Shown: positions 7,753-15,755 of the stretch, one piece after another
Numbering within the stretch: the stretch's first letter is position 1
How the letters are laid out: every line of letters starts with the position of its first letter
Origin: Pelomonas caseinilytica
GTDB taxonomy: Bacteria > Pseudomonadota > Gammaproteobacteria > Burkholderiales > Burkholderiaceae_C
Length of the DNA stretch: 59,821 bases
Reading direction: 5' to 3'
Assembly (NCBI RefSeq): GCF_021353235.1
Contig: NZ_JAJTWT010000019.1
Span: 1 to 59,821, forward strand
Position numbers and translations under genes: made by a program
Notes under the pieces: model-generated
What the model was told of the DNA's origin: nothing
What the model saw: only the letters and a program-made list of their open reading frames with translations
Databases searched by the model: none

Positions 7753-8600
7753 CAGTGGTCTCCGCGGGCGGAACGGCCCGGCAGGTTGTCGATCAGCAGA
7801 TTGACCGCGATGGTCAGGCTGGCGATCGCCAGCGCGGGCGCGACGATTGCAGCGCCACCACTCGGCAGCGCGCCGATGTTCTCGCGCACGAGCGACCCCC
7901 AGTCGGCGTCGGGCGGTTGCACGCCAAGGCCAAGGAAGCTCAGCGAGGCCAGCAGCAGCAGCACGTAGACGAAGCGCAGACCCAGGTCGGCCAGCATCGG
8001 GCTGACGATATTGGGCAGGATTTCGTGAAGCATGATGTAGAGCCGGCGTTCGCCGCGCGTGCGCGCCACGGTGACGTAGTCCATCGCGTTGATGTTGACG
8101 GCCAGCGAGCGCGCGATGCGGAAGGCCCCGGGAACGTAGATCAGCGCGGCGGTCGGGATCAGCATCGGCAGCGAGGAGCCGAAGGCCGCCACCATGATGA
8201 GCGCCAGCAGCTTGGACGGGATGGAGGTCAACGTGTCGATGCCGCGGCTCAGTGCCGCGTCCATCCACGGCGTGCTGGCGACCGCGAGCAGCGCCAGCAG
8301 CGTGCCGATGCCGCTCGCGAGCAGCGTAGCCAGCAACGCGATGCCTACCGTGTAACGCGCTCCTTCAAATACGCGGGCGAGCATGTCGCGGCCCAGGTAG
8401 TCGGTGCCGAGCCAGTGGTGAACGCTCATCGGAGCGAAGACGTCGGCATCGCCCATGTCCGCGCCGTCATGACCCAGCAGGAGCGGACCGAAGGCGGCCA
8501 CAAGCAGCCACAGCAACAGGATGGCCAGGCCAAGCAGGCCAGGCCACGGCATCGCGAGCCGGCGGCGTGCAGAGGTGGCGAAGGAGGCGGTGCTGGACAT
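7752..8600 (-). CDS. Peptide-type ABC transporter permease, DppC-like
   Basis: This inner-membrane permease of about 282 residues begins near MSSTASFATSARRR, with a first membrane span LLGLAILLLWLLVAAFGPLLL. It carries the family segments HWLGTDYLGRDMLARV and the cytoplasmic coupling loop DYVTVARTRGERRLYIMLHEILPN, then ends with LSFLGLGVQPPDADWGSLVREN and a last hydrophobic span. The start at 8600 has GAGGG upstream. An alternative start at 8615 would form an ATGA overlap with the preceding permease gene. It pairs with the DppB-like permease to form the membrane channel. Confidence 0.92.
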   Translation of the reverse strand: MSSTASFATSARRRLAMPWPGLLGLAILLLWLLVAAFGPLLLGHDGADMGDADVFAPMSVHHWLGTDYLGRDMLARVFEGARYTVGIALLATLLASGIGTLLALLAVASTPWMDAALSRGIDTLTSIPSKLLALIMVAAFGSSLPMLIPTAALIYVPGAFRIARSLAVNINAMDYVTVARTRGERRLYIMLHEILPNIVSPMLADLGLRFVYVLLLLASLSFLGLGVQPPDADWGSLVRENIGALPSGGAAIVAPALAIASLTIAVNLLIDNLPGRSARGDH

Positions 8601-8611
8601 GTGTCCCTCGT

Positions 8612-9568
8612 TCATCGATGGCGTAGCCGCGGGTTGGCAACGATGCTGCACAGGTCGGCCAGAGTGACCAGCAGCAGGTAGACGGCGCAGAACAGCATCG
8701 CGCAGGTCTGGACGAGGGGCATGTCGCGCTGGGAGACGCCGTCGACCATCAGGCTGGCGATGCCCGGGTAGTTGAAGATGGTCTCGACAATGATGACGCC
8801 GCCGAGCAGATAGGACAGCGACAGCGCGACTGCGTTGGCGATCGGGCCGATCGCGTTCGGCAAGGCGTGGGCCAGAACCATGCGCGTCGGCGATGCGCCC
8901 TTGAGCTGCACCATTTCGATGTAGGGGGCCTTGAGCTGGTCGACGACGGCGGCGCGCGTCATTCGAAGCATCTGCGCAACCGTCACGCAGCACAGTGTCA
9001 GCACCGGCATTGCGAACATGCGCAGCATCTGGCCTACGGACTCGATGCTTGTGGCTGACGACAGGGCCGGCAGCCAGTGCAGTTGAACTGCGAAAACCAG
9101 CACTGCCAGCGTCGCAACGAGGAACTCCGGAACCGACACGACGGCCACGGCACCCGAGCTGACAATGCGGTCGAACCAGCTGCGCCGCCACATCGCCGAC
9201 GCGATGCCAAGGATGAGGGCGACCGGCACGGAGATCGCAGCCGTGATGCCGGCCAGCAGAAGCGAGTTGGGCAGACGGCTGGCGATCATGTCCGCCACCG
9301 GCGCGCCGCTGACGATCGAGGTGCCCGGCTGGCCGGCCACCAGGCCACTCAGCCATCGCCAAAAGCGCAGCGGTGCAGGCACGTCCAGACCCATCTGGTG
9401 GCGCAGCGCCGCCAGCGACTCCGGGGTGGCTTCCTGACCGAGCTGAGCCTCGGCGGCGTCACCGGGCAGCACGGCTGTGATCGCGAACACGATGGCCGAG
9501 ACCACGAGCAGCGAGAACAGCGCCAGCACGACGCGGCCGGCCAGCAGGCGCAGGATCAGGAGGTTCAT
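8612..9568 (-). CDS. Peptide-type ABC transporter permease, DppB-like
   Basis: This 318-residue permease has a typical DppB N-terminus (LILRLLAGRVVLALFSLLVVSAIVFAITAVLPGDAA) and the binding-protein-dependent transport loop with ALPNAIGPIANAVALSLSYLLGGVIIVETIFNYPG. About six hydrophobic spans are visible. The gene begins 3 bp after the stop of the substrate-binding protein gene and ends in overlap with the DppC-like gene, so all transporter subunits are co-translated. It forms the permease heterodimer with the DppC-like protein. Confidence 0.93.
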   Translation of the reverse strand: MNLLILRLLAGRVVLALFSLLVVSAIVFAITAVLPGDAAEAQLGQEATPESLAALRHQMGLDVPAPLRFWRWLSGLVAGQPGTSIVSGAPVADMIASRLPNSLLLAGITAAISVPVALILGIASAMWRRSWFDRIVSSGAVAVVSVPEFLVATLAVLVFAVQLHWLPALSSATSIESVGQMLRMFAMPVLTLCCVTVAQMLRMTRAAVVDQLKAPYIEMVQLKGASPTRMVLAHALPNAIGPIANAVALSLSYLLGGVIIVETIFNYPGIASLMVDGVSQRDMPLVQTCAMLFCAVYLLLVTLADLCSIVANPRLRHR

Positions 9569-9571
9569 CGC

Positions 9572-11191
9572 TCAGGCGTCCAGCCAGACGTGCTCGGCGA
9601 AGGAGTAGCCCATCAGGCCGCCCAGCGGAATCGGCCGCAGACCCTTCAGCCGCGTCGAATGTCCGTCGATGCTCTCCAGGAACAGCGGAATGCCGACGCC
9701 CGCCTCGTCGTGGATCAACACCTGCATATCGGCATACATCTGCGTGCGCTTGGCTTGATCGGTCTCGGCGCGGGCGGCGAGCAGCAACTGGTCAAACTTC
9801 GGGTTCTTCCAGCGCGAACCGTTCCAGGCGGCGTCCGACTTGAAGAACTGCGTGAGGAGCGTGTCGACGCTGGGACGCGGGTTGACGTTGCCGAAGCCGA
9901 CCGGGCTGTTGAGCCAATGATTGGACCAGTAGCCGTCGGCCGGCATGCGCTTCACGTCAAGGTTCAGGCCGATGCGTTGGCCGGCCTGCTGCAGAACCAA
10001 GGCCATCTCGACCGAATACATCGCGACCGGCGAGGTGACGACCGGAATGCGCGTGCTGCCGACGTTGGTCTTCTTGAGGTGGAACTTGGCCCGCTCGGGG
10101 TCGTAGGGCCGCTTGGGGCAGCCGGCGAAATAGAAGCGGTTGCTCGGGTCGATCGGCTGGTCGTTGGCGACGACGGCGTGGCCCAACGCAATGGCCTTGC
10201 GCATCTGCTCCCGATCGAACAGGTATTTCATCGCCAGCACGAAGTCTGGATTGGCGCCCGGACCGGCATCCTTGCGCATGATCAGGTCGGAGTACTGGCC
10301 GGACTGCGTCGAGAAGATCGTGTAGCCCGGCGTGCTGCGGACGCGTTCGACGGCCCGTGGATTGACGGAGGCCACCAGGTCCATGTCGCCAGACAGCAGC
10401 GCGTTGACCCGCGCGCCGTCGTCGCTGATCCCGACGAACTCGATCTCGTCCAGGTAGGGCTGTCCGGGCTTCCAGTAGGACGTGTTGCGGACGACGATGG
10501 AGCGTACGCCGGGCTTGAACTCCTTGAGCCTGAACGGGCCGGTGCCGATGCCGGTCGAGAAGTCGGTCGTGCCGTCCTTGACGATCAGGAAGTTGAAGGT
10601 GCCGAGGACGACGGGCAGGTCGGCGTTGGGCGCAGCCAGCGTGATCGTGACTTCGCCGGGGCCGGAAGCCTCGACGCTTTCGATCTGCTCGGCGAGTGCC
10701 TTGGCCTTCGAAGCCGTGGCCGCATCCTTGTGGCGCATCAGCGAGAAGACGACGTCGGCGGGCTGCAGCGGCTTGCCGTCATGGAAGACGACACCCTTTC
10801 GCAGCTTGAAGATCCAGGTCTTGGCATCCTTGGTCGTGAAGGACTCGGCCAGGGCCGGCTGCGGCGTCAGGCTGCCGTCGAGCACGGTCAACCCGTTGTA
10901 GAGCATGGTGCCGCGGGAATAGTCCGTTTGGTTGGCCATCTTGGACGGATCCAGCGTGTCGCTGATGGCGGCTGTCGCCGACGCTACGCGCAGGCGCCCG
11001 CCGCGCCGCGGCGTCTGCGCCTGGGCGGAGAGCGCCGTGCCCGCGACGCCGGCGGCGGCGCTCAAACGCATGCCGCCGGCGGCCAGCATGGCAAGCAGGT
11101 CGCGCCGCGTGGCGCCACGCTTGAGCGCGTCAAGCAATTCCACGCTTTCGCGAGGTCCAACCAGGTCCAGTAGCTTGCTGTGTCCGTTCAT
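9572..11191 (-). CDS. ABC transporter substrate-binding protein, peptide/opine type (SBP_bac_5)
   Basis: This 539-residue periplasmic binding protein delivers substrate to the adjacent transporter. Its long N-terminus contains a twin-arginine-like motif (TRRDLLAMLAAGG) before a hydrophobic stretch ending in LSAQAQT, so Tat export with cleavage near residue 60 is likely. The mature part has the family 5 features RVASATAAISDTLDPSKMANQTDY, WIFKLRKGVVFHDGKPLQPADVVFSL and GTGPFRLKEFKPG. The substrate is not evident; these proteins bind peptides, opines, polyamine conjugates and sugars. The oxidoreductase and semialdehyde dehydrogenase in the same operon point to an amine or amino-acid derivative. 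Confidence 0.92.
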   Translation of the reverse strand: MNGHSKLLDLVGPRESVELLDALKRGATRRDLLAMLAAGGMRLSAAAGVAGTALSAQAQTPRRGGRLRVASATAAISDTLDPSKMANQTDYSRGTMLYNGLTVLDGSLTPQPALAESFTTKDAKTWIFKLRKGVVFHDGKPLQPADVVFSLMRHKDAATASKAKALAEQIESVEASGPGEVTITLAAPNADLPVVLGTFNFLIVKDGTTDFSTGIGTGPFRLKEFKPGVRSIVVRNTSYWKPGQPYLDEIEFVGISDDGARVNALLSGDMDLVASVNPRAVERVRSTPGYTIFSTQSGQYSDLIMRKDAGPGANPDFVLAMKYLFDREQMRKAIALGHAVVANDQPIDPSNRFYFAGCPKRPYDPERAKFHLKKTNVGSTRIPVVTSPVAMYSVEMALVLQQAGQRIGLNLDVKRMPADGYWSNHWLNSPVGFGNVNPRPSVDTLLTQFFKSDAAWNGSRWKNPKFDQLLLAARAETDQAKRTQMYADMQVLIHDEAGVGIPLFLESIDGHSTRLKGLRPIPLGGLMGYSFAEHVWLDA

Positions 11192-11218
11192 GCTGTCTCC
11201 TGACGCAAGTTCTGTTCC

Positions 11219-12508
11219 TCAGGACATCGTGTCCTTGAGGCGGAAGTAGAGGCCGACGGCCGGAAGAAACCAAGGGGGACCGACATGACCCGGGATGGCG
11301 GGCCATGGCCGATCGCGCCATGGGTTGGCCCAAGCATTTCCGAGGAGGGTCTCGGCCATGCGTTGGCCCATATGGACCGACATCTGCGTGCCGTGGCCGC
11401 TGTAGCCAAGCGAGTAGAAGACGCCGTCTCGCTCGCCGGCATGCGGAAGCCGATCGCGACTCATGTCGACGAGTCCGCCCCAGCAGTAGTCGATGCGGAT
11501 GCCCTTGAGTTGGGGGAAGGTCTGTTCCAGCCCTTCGCGCAGGATGTCGCCGCTCTTGCGATCCGACGTCGGGTTGGAGATCGCGAAGCGGGCTCGGCCA
11601 CCCCAGACCAGGCGGTGGTCCTGCGTCAGGCGGAAGTAGTGGTGGATGTTGGCAATGGTGACGTAGGTGCGGCGGTGCGCGAGCAAGGCGGCGGCGCGCT
11701 CTGCGCCCAGCGGTTCGGTGACGATGATGAAGCTGCCCACGCCGACGATGCGCCGGCGCAGCCAGCCGAAGCTGGCGTAGCCGCCGTGCAGGCTGGCGCC
11801 GGTGGCCAGAAGCACCTGGCGAGCGCGCACGGTTCCGCGCGGCGTGTGGACGAGGTGCTCGTGACCTCGACCCAGCCGCTGCAGGCGCAGCGCCGGTGTG
11901 CTCAGGTGGATTTGTGCTCCGCGGCGTTCGGCGGCTCGGCCGAGGCCTGCGGCGAAGCGACCCATGTGCATCTGCGCGCTCTTGCGCTGCAGCATGGCGC
12001 CTACGAACCGCTCGCTGCCGACCTCGTCGCGCACCATGCGCGCGTCCAGCAGTTCCACCTCAGCGTCCACCTCGCGCACCATGCGCTCTCGAGTGCGCGC
12101 CAGGGCCTCGTAATGGGCTGGACGGGTCGCGAGCTTGAGCTTGCCGTTGCGCTGGAAGTCGCAGGCGATGCCTTCGTCCCGGACCAACTGCTCGACGGTG
12201 TCGACGGCGGCGTCGAACTCGTGATACCAGGCACGGGCCTGCTCGACGCCGTATTGCTCTGCCGCGGCGACATAGTCGACGGCAAGTCCGTTGTTGACGT
12301 GGCCCCCATTGCGGCCCGAGGCCTCCTTGGCCACGCGGTCGCACGCTTCCAGCACGACGACCTGCCGGCCCCGCTGCGCCAGGGTGCGCGCCGCGGACAG
12401 GCCCGTGAAGCCGGCGCCCACGATGACGACGTCGGCCTGCGCCGGCAAATCCGTGGCGTCTGGCTGAAAGACGTCGGCGGAGTCCATCCAATATGAGTCG
12501 AGTTTCAC
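11219..12508 (-). CDS. FAD-dependent amine oxidoreductase, PuuB/DAO family
   Basis: This 429-residue flavoprotein is the first gene of the seven-gene minus-strand operon. The dinucleotide-binding motif VVIVGAGFTGLSAARTLAQRG lies near residue 28, followed by VVLEACDRVAKEASGRNGGHVNNG, characteristic of the gamma-glutamylputrescine oxidase/glycine oxidase subfamily. A second FAD-contacting segment is GVFYSLGYSGHGTQMSVHMG near the C-terminus. The reaction expected is oxidation of a secondary or primary amine to an imine with release of aldehyde or ketone. The start is GTG at 12508; an ATG eight codons in (MDSADVF) is an alternative. A role upstream of GabD in amine degradation fits but is inferred. 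Confidence 0.9.
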   Translation of the reverse strand: MKLDSYWMDSADVFQPDATDLPAQADVVIVGAGFTGLSAARTLAQRGRQVVVLEACDRVAKEASGRNGGHVNNGLAVDYVAAAEQYGVEQARAWYHEFDAAVDTVEQLVRDEGIACDFQRNGKLKLATRPAHYEALARTRERMVREVDAEVELLDARMVRDEVGSERFVGAMLQRKSAQMHMGRFAAGLGRAAERRGAQIHLSTPALRLQRLGRGHEHLVHTPRGTVRARQVLLATGASLHGGYASFGWLRRRIVGVGSFIIVTEPLGAERAAALLAHRRTYVTIANIHHYFRLTQDHRLVWGGRARFAISNPTSDRKSGDILREGLEQTFPQLKGIRIDYCWGGLVDMSRDRLPHAGERDGVFYSLGYSGHGTQMSVHMGQRMAETLLGNAWANPWRDRPWPAIPGHVGPPWFLPAVGLYFRLKDTMS

Positions 12509-12977
12509 CTGGGGTTAACCTGGATCAAGGATGCTCAAGAAGGCTTTCATTGAAGCATGTGAGGCCCACAGGATTACTGGCTTGTGGAGGGCCGACGCAC
12601 ATGAAACTGTTCTTTTGCCCCATCGGTTCGGCATAGGCTGCGGCCTGCACCGTGTCAAGGCGGCCGCGCACCCCAAGCCGGCATGGCGAGGCCGCTCGCC
12701 AGCCCCTCGCGCCGCGCCGCATGGGGGTGGACCTCGGGGGCTTGCCGTGCCTTTTCCTGGCCCTGGCCTTGGCGGCATCGATAGGAAAGTCCCGCGCTGA
12801 AATGTGCCGCCGTTGGGACGGCGCGTGGCGCAGATCATTGCAAGTTGCTGCGCCGCTGCAGCGCATGCTGCGGTTCTTGGTGGACAGCAAGATCGTCCTA
12901 GCGTTGCCCGGTCCAGCTTGGAAGGATGGCGTCGCGAATTGCCCCTGGAGTACTGCTTGAAGACCCTTTCCGACGAT
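12509..12977. other. Intergenic region between divergent operons
   Basis: This 469-bp stretch separates the minus-strand amine-catabolism operon from the plus-strand GNAT gene, so it should contain both promoters. Short open frames on both strands lack recognisable motifs and are treated as noise. No clear tRNA, riboswitch or inverted repeat was found. Confidence 0.6.
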
Positions 12978-13832
12978 ATGACGCCGTCTGGTGACGGCAT
13001 TGTTTTGCGCGAGATGCGGGAGGCCGACCTCGATGCCGCTCTGGTCCTGTCCCAAGCCGTGCACTGGCCTCACCGGCTTGCGGACTGGCAATCAGCGTTC
13101 GGTTTCGGCCGGGGGCTGGTCGCCGAGCGCGATGGCGAGGTCGTGGGTTGCGCGTTGAGTTGGTCCTGGGGCGATGGGCATGCCACGCTGGGCCTGGTCA
13201 TCGTCGACCCGAAATGCCAGGGGCGGCGCATCGGCTTTCGGCTCGTACAGGCCTTGCTGGCCGAACTGGAGGGGCGCACCGTGCTGCTGCATGCCACGGC
13301 TGAAGGGCGCGGTCTCTATGAGCGCCTGGGCTTCGTGCGCACCGGAGAGGTCCGGCAGCATCAGGGCCAGGCACAGTCGGCGCCGCTGGTGGCGCTGGAC
13401 CTGGGCTGGCGGCTTCGACCGGCAGATCAGGCCGACACTCCCGAGTTGATCGAACTTGACGCTGCGGCGCGCGGCATGCCTCGCGACGCGCTGATTCGTG
13501 AACTGCTGGGCCTGGCGGACACCGTCGTGCTGGACCACGAGGGCGAGCGGCGGGGGTTCGCAATGCTCAGGCGCTTTGGCCGGGGCCTCGTCATCGGCCC
13601 CGTCGTCGCGCCCGATGCGCAAGGCGCCAAGGCTTTGATTGCGCATCTGGTGGGCATGAGCGCAGGGAAGTTCGTGCGCATCGACATCGACTTCGCGAGC
13701 GGCCTGGCCGAATGGCTCGAAGGTCTGGGTCTGATGCGGGTGGATGGCCCGACGGAGATGGTGCGAGGGCCTGTGCCCACTCCGACGCCAGGTGTCCGCC
13801 GCTATGCCCTTGTGACGCAGGCGCTCGGCTGA
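12978..13832 (+). CDS. GNAT family N-acetyltransferase with two acetyltransferase-like halves
   Basis: The 284-residue protein starts with MTPSGDGIVLREMREADLDAAL. The first half contains the acetyl-CoA pyrophosphate-binding motif in VIVDPKCQGRRIGFRLVQALL (about residues 75-95) and YERLGFVRTGE. The second half, from about residue 145, resembles the extra GNAT-like domain found at the C-terminus of some family members (VLDHEGERRGFAMLRRFGRGLVIGPVVA). The start at 12978 removes an upstream extension of poor coding character. The substrate is unknown. It stands alone, divergent from the operon at 3533-12508 and 121 bp before the HAD gene. Confidence 0.82.
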   Translation: MTPSGDGIVLREMREADLDAALVLSQAVHWPHRLADWQSAFGFGRGLVAERDGEVVGCALSWSWGDGHATLGLVIVDPKCQGRRIGFRLVQALLAELEGRTVLLHATAEGRGLYERLGFVRTGEVRQHQGQAQSAPLVALDLGWRLRPADQADTPELIELDAAARGMPRDALIRELLGLADTVVLDHEGERRGFAMLRRFGRGLVIGPVVAPDAQGAKALIAHLVGMSAGKFVRIDIDFASGLAEWLEGLGLMRVDGPTEMVRGPVPTPTPGVRRYALVTQALG

Positions 13833-13886
13833 ACCTGTCGCCGCGCGCGCCAAATCACGTTTTCGTCCTGCGCCAAACGGTGAGAA

Positions 13887-13904
13887 GCACAGATCATTCT
13901 GTGC
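13887..13904. promoter_or_regulatory. Perfect inverted repeat upstream of the HAD/aminotransferase genes
   Basis: GCACAGATCATTCTGTGC is a dyad with 7-bp arms around TCAT, ending 50 bp before the GTG start at 13954. Its size and position fit an operator. The Lrp-type regulator encoded at 17231-17725 is the nearest candidate binder, but this is inference. Confidence 0.5.
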
Positions 13905-13953
13905 ATCGCTGCCTACACTTTTCTCGGTCCACAGGCATCAGCAAAGGCTCATC

Positions 13954-14625
13954 GTGTCCATCGTCTTCCGACCCAAGTACATCAGCTTCGACTGCTACGG
14001 CACCCTGATCCATTTCCAGATGGCCCCTTGGGCGCGGCGCCTCTTCGCCGATCGCATCGCCAGCGAACAGATGGACGCGTTCTGCGCCGACTTTTCAGCT
14101 TTCCGCCTCGATGAGGTGCTTGGAGACTGGCAGCCCTACTACGACGTCGTCTACAACGCGCTGCTGCGCACCGCCAACAAATGGCGGGTGCCCTTCCGCG
14201 AGGCCGACGTGGCCGAGATCTACGCCGCCGTGCCGACCTGGGGCCCCCACCCCGACACCGTCGCCGGTCTCGCCAAGATCGCCGGCAAGGTCCCGCTCGT
14301 CATCCTTTCCAATGCGATGGACCACCAGCTGGTGCACAACGTGGCCAAGCTGGAAGTGCCCTTCCACCGTGTCTACACGGCCCAGCAGGCCAAGGCGTAC
14401 AAGCCGCGGCTGCGCGCCTTCGAATACATGATCCAGCAGCTCGACGCCAAGCCGGAGGACTTCCTGCACGTCTCGTCCAGCATGCGCTACGACCTGATGT
14501 CGGCGACCGACATCGGCATCAGGGACAAGGCCTTCGTCAACCGCCGGCACGAGCCGGGCGCGCCGGGCTATGGCTACGCCGAGATCTCCGACATCGGCGG
14601 CCTGGCTGGGCTCGTCGGCCTCTGA
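13954..14625 (+). CDS. Haloacid dehalogenase type II-like hydrolase
   Basis: This 223-residue HAD-superfamily protein has the catalytic Asp in FDCYGTLI near residue 13, the second motif in VILSNAMD, the Lys in AKAYKPRLRAF and the last motif in HVSSSMRYDLMSATDIG. These match L-2-haloacid dehalogenase-type enzymes, which convert 2-haloacids to 2-hydroxyacids, although many members have other natural substrates. The start is GTG. It is followed by a 2-hydroxyacid dehydrogenase and an aminotransferase on the same strand, a grouping that favours a metabolic role in hydroxyacid/keto-acid interconversion rather than xenobiotic dehalogenation. Confidence 0.88.
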   Translation: MSIVFRPKYISFDCYGTLIHFQMAPWARRLFADRIASEQMDAFCADFSAFRLDEVLGDWQPYYDVVYNALLRTANKWRVPFREADVAEIYAAVPTWGPHPDTVAGLAKIAGKVPLVILSNAMDHQLVHNVAKLEVPFHRVYTAQQAKAYKPRLRAFEYMIQQLDAKPEDFLHVSSSMRYDLMSATDIGIRDKAFVNRRHEPGAPGYGYAEISDIGGLAGLVGL

Positions 14626-14709
14626 GCTTCGGTGACGCAAGTCGCGCCGCCTTGGCGTGAGCGGGACCATGAAGACTTCGAAGCCACGGCCATCGCCGGC
14701 TGCTGACTG

Positions 14710-15621
14710 ATGGCGCTGTTACTGCTGTCCACGGCGGAGCGCGGCGAGGTCTGGCCGCGCGTGTTCGCCGAAGCGGGAGAGTCCATCTTCGTCGGCGAGG
14801 CGTCGGTCGCCGACCCCGCCGCCATCACCCACATCGCCTGCTGGGTGCCGCCGCAGGATCTGTCGGTCTACACCGGCCTCAAGACCGTCATCTCGGTCGG
14901 CGCGGGCGTCGACCACCTGCCGCCGCTGCCGGCCGGCATCGCGCTGTCGCGCACGATTGCGCCGGGCATCGAGGCCATGGTGCGCGACTGGGTCGTGATG
15001 GCGACGCTGATGGCGCACCGGGACATGCCCACCTACCTGGCGCAGGCCCGTGATCGCTTGTGGAGGGCGGGCAAGGTCACGACGGCCAGTGCGCGTACGG
15101 TGGGCATCCTGGGCATGGGCCGGATCGGACGACTGGCCGCCGCTGGCCTCGGCAGTCTGGGCTTTCGCGTGCGCGGCTGGAGCCGGTCGGGAACTCCGGT
15201 CGATGGCATCGACATGTTCGCTGCCGCCGATCTGGATGGCTTTCTCCGCGGCGCCGACATCCTCGTCTGCCTCCTGCCGCTCACGGCCGCCACGCGCGGC
15301 ATCCTCGGCGAAGCCTTGTTCGCGAAGCTGCCGCAGGGCGCGCGCCTCGTGCATGCCGGGCGCGGCGCGCACCTCGACATGGCGGCGCTGTGGCGTGCGC
15401 TCGACGCGGGCCGGCTCGCCTCGGCCGTCCTCGACGTGACAGACCCGGAGCCGCTTCCCGCAGAGCACCCGCTTTGGAGCGATCCCCGCGTGATCATCAC
15501 GCCGCACGTCGCCGCGCAGACGGACGCCCGCGAAGGGGCGTTGCACGCCCTGACCGTGATCCGCGCGGTGCGTGAAGGCCGGCCCATTCCCGGCCTCGTC
15601 GCGCGCGAGCGCGGCTACTGA
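14710..15621 (+). CDS. NAD(P)-dependent 2-hydroxyacid dehydrogenase, GhrA-like
   Basis: This 303-residue protein belongs to the D-isomer 2-hydroxyacid dehydrogenases, close to glyoxylate/hydroxypyruvate reductase A. It shows the Rossmann motif TVGILGMGRIGRLAAAGLGSLG, the catalytic Arg in LVHAGRGAHLD, the acid in DVTDPEPLPAEHPLW and the catalytic His in ITPHVAAQTD. It would reduce a 2-keto acid such as glyoxylate, or run in reverse on a hydroxyacid. The 84 bp before it contain no convincing gene. A hairpin directly at its stop may end the transcript. Confidence 0.9.
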   Translation: MALLLLSTAERGEVWPRVFAEAGESIFVGEASVADPAAITHIACWVPPQDLSVYTGLKTVISVGAGVDHLPPLPAGIALSRTIAPGIEAMVRDWVVMATLMAHRDMPTYLAQARDRLWRAGKVTTASARTVGILGMGRIGRLAAAGLGSLGFRVRGWSRSGTPVDGIDMFAAADLDGFLRGADILVCLLPLTAATRGILGEALFAKLPQGARLVHAGRGAHLDMAALWRALDAGRLASAVLDVTDPEPLPAEHPLWSDPRVIITPHVAAQTDAREGALHALTVIRAVREGRPIPGLVARERGY

Positions 15622-15644
15622 GCGCCCCGGACTTGTCCGGCGCT
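15621..15644 (+). terminator. Hairpin at the end of the hydroxyacid dehydrogenase gene
   Basis: CCGGA-CTTG-TCCGG with an outer AGCG/CGCT pairing (two-base bulge) overlaps the stop codon. No T-run follows, so termination is uncertain. Confidence 0.4.
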
Positions 15645-15755
15645 CACTCGGGCTGCCGCAGGTTCTGCCGCGAAGGCCCGAACAACGCGGCTTCCTTGCT
15701 GCCGTGTCGGCCGTTTCGGCACCACCCGTGGTGCCTCCGCGCCTAAGCTGATTGC

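Noticed and set aside
7753..9362. Upstream extension of the DppC-like frame through the DppB-like gene, and a similar extension of the ATPase frame to 8268
   Set aside because: The extended parts have no similarity to permeases or ATPases and overlap well-supported genes. Overlapping starts at 8600/8615 and 7752 explain the frames.
14632..14706. A 24-codon frame between the HAD and hydroxyacid dehydrogenase genes
   Set aside because: It is too short to judge, has no motif and no support beyond an open frame.
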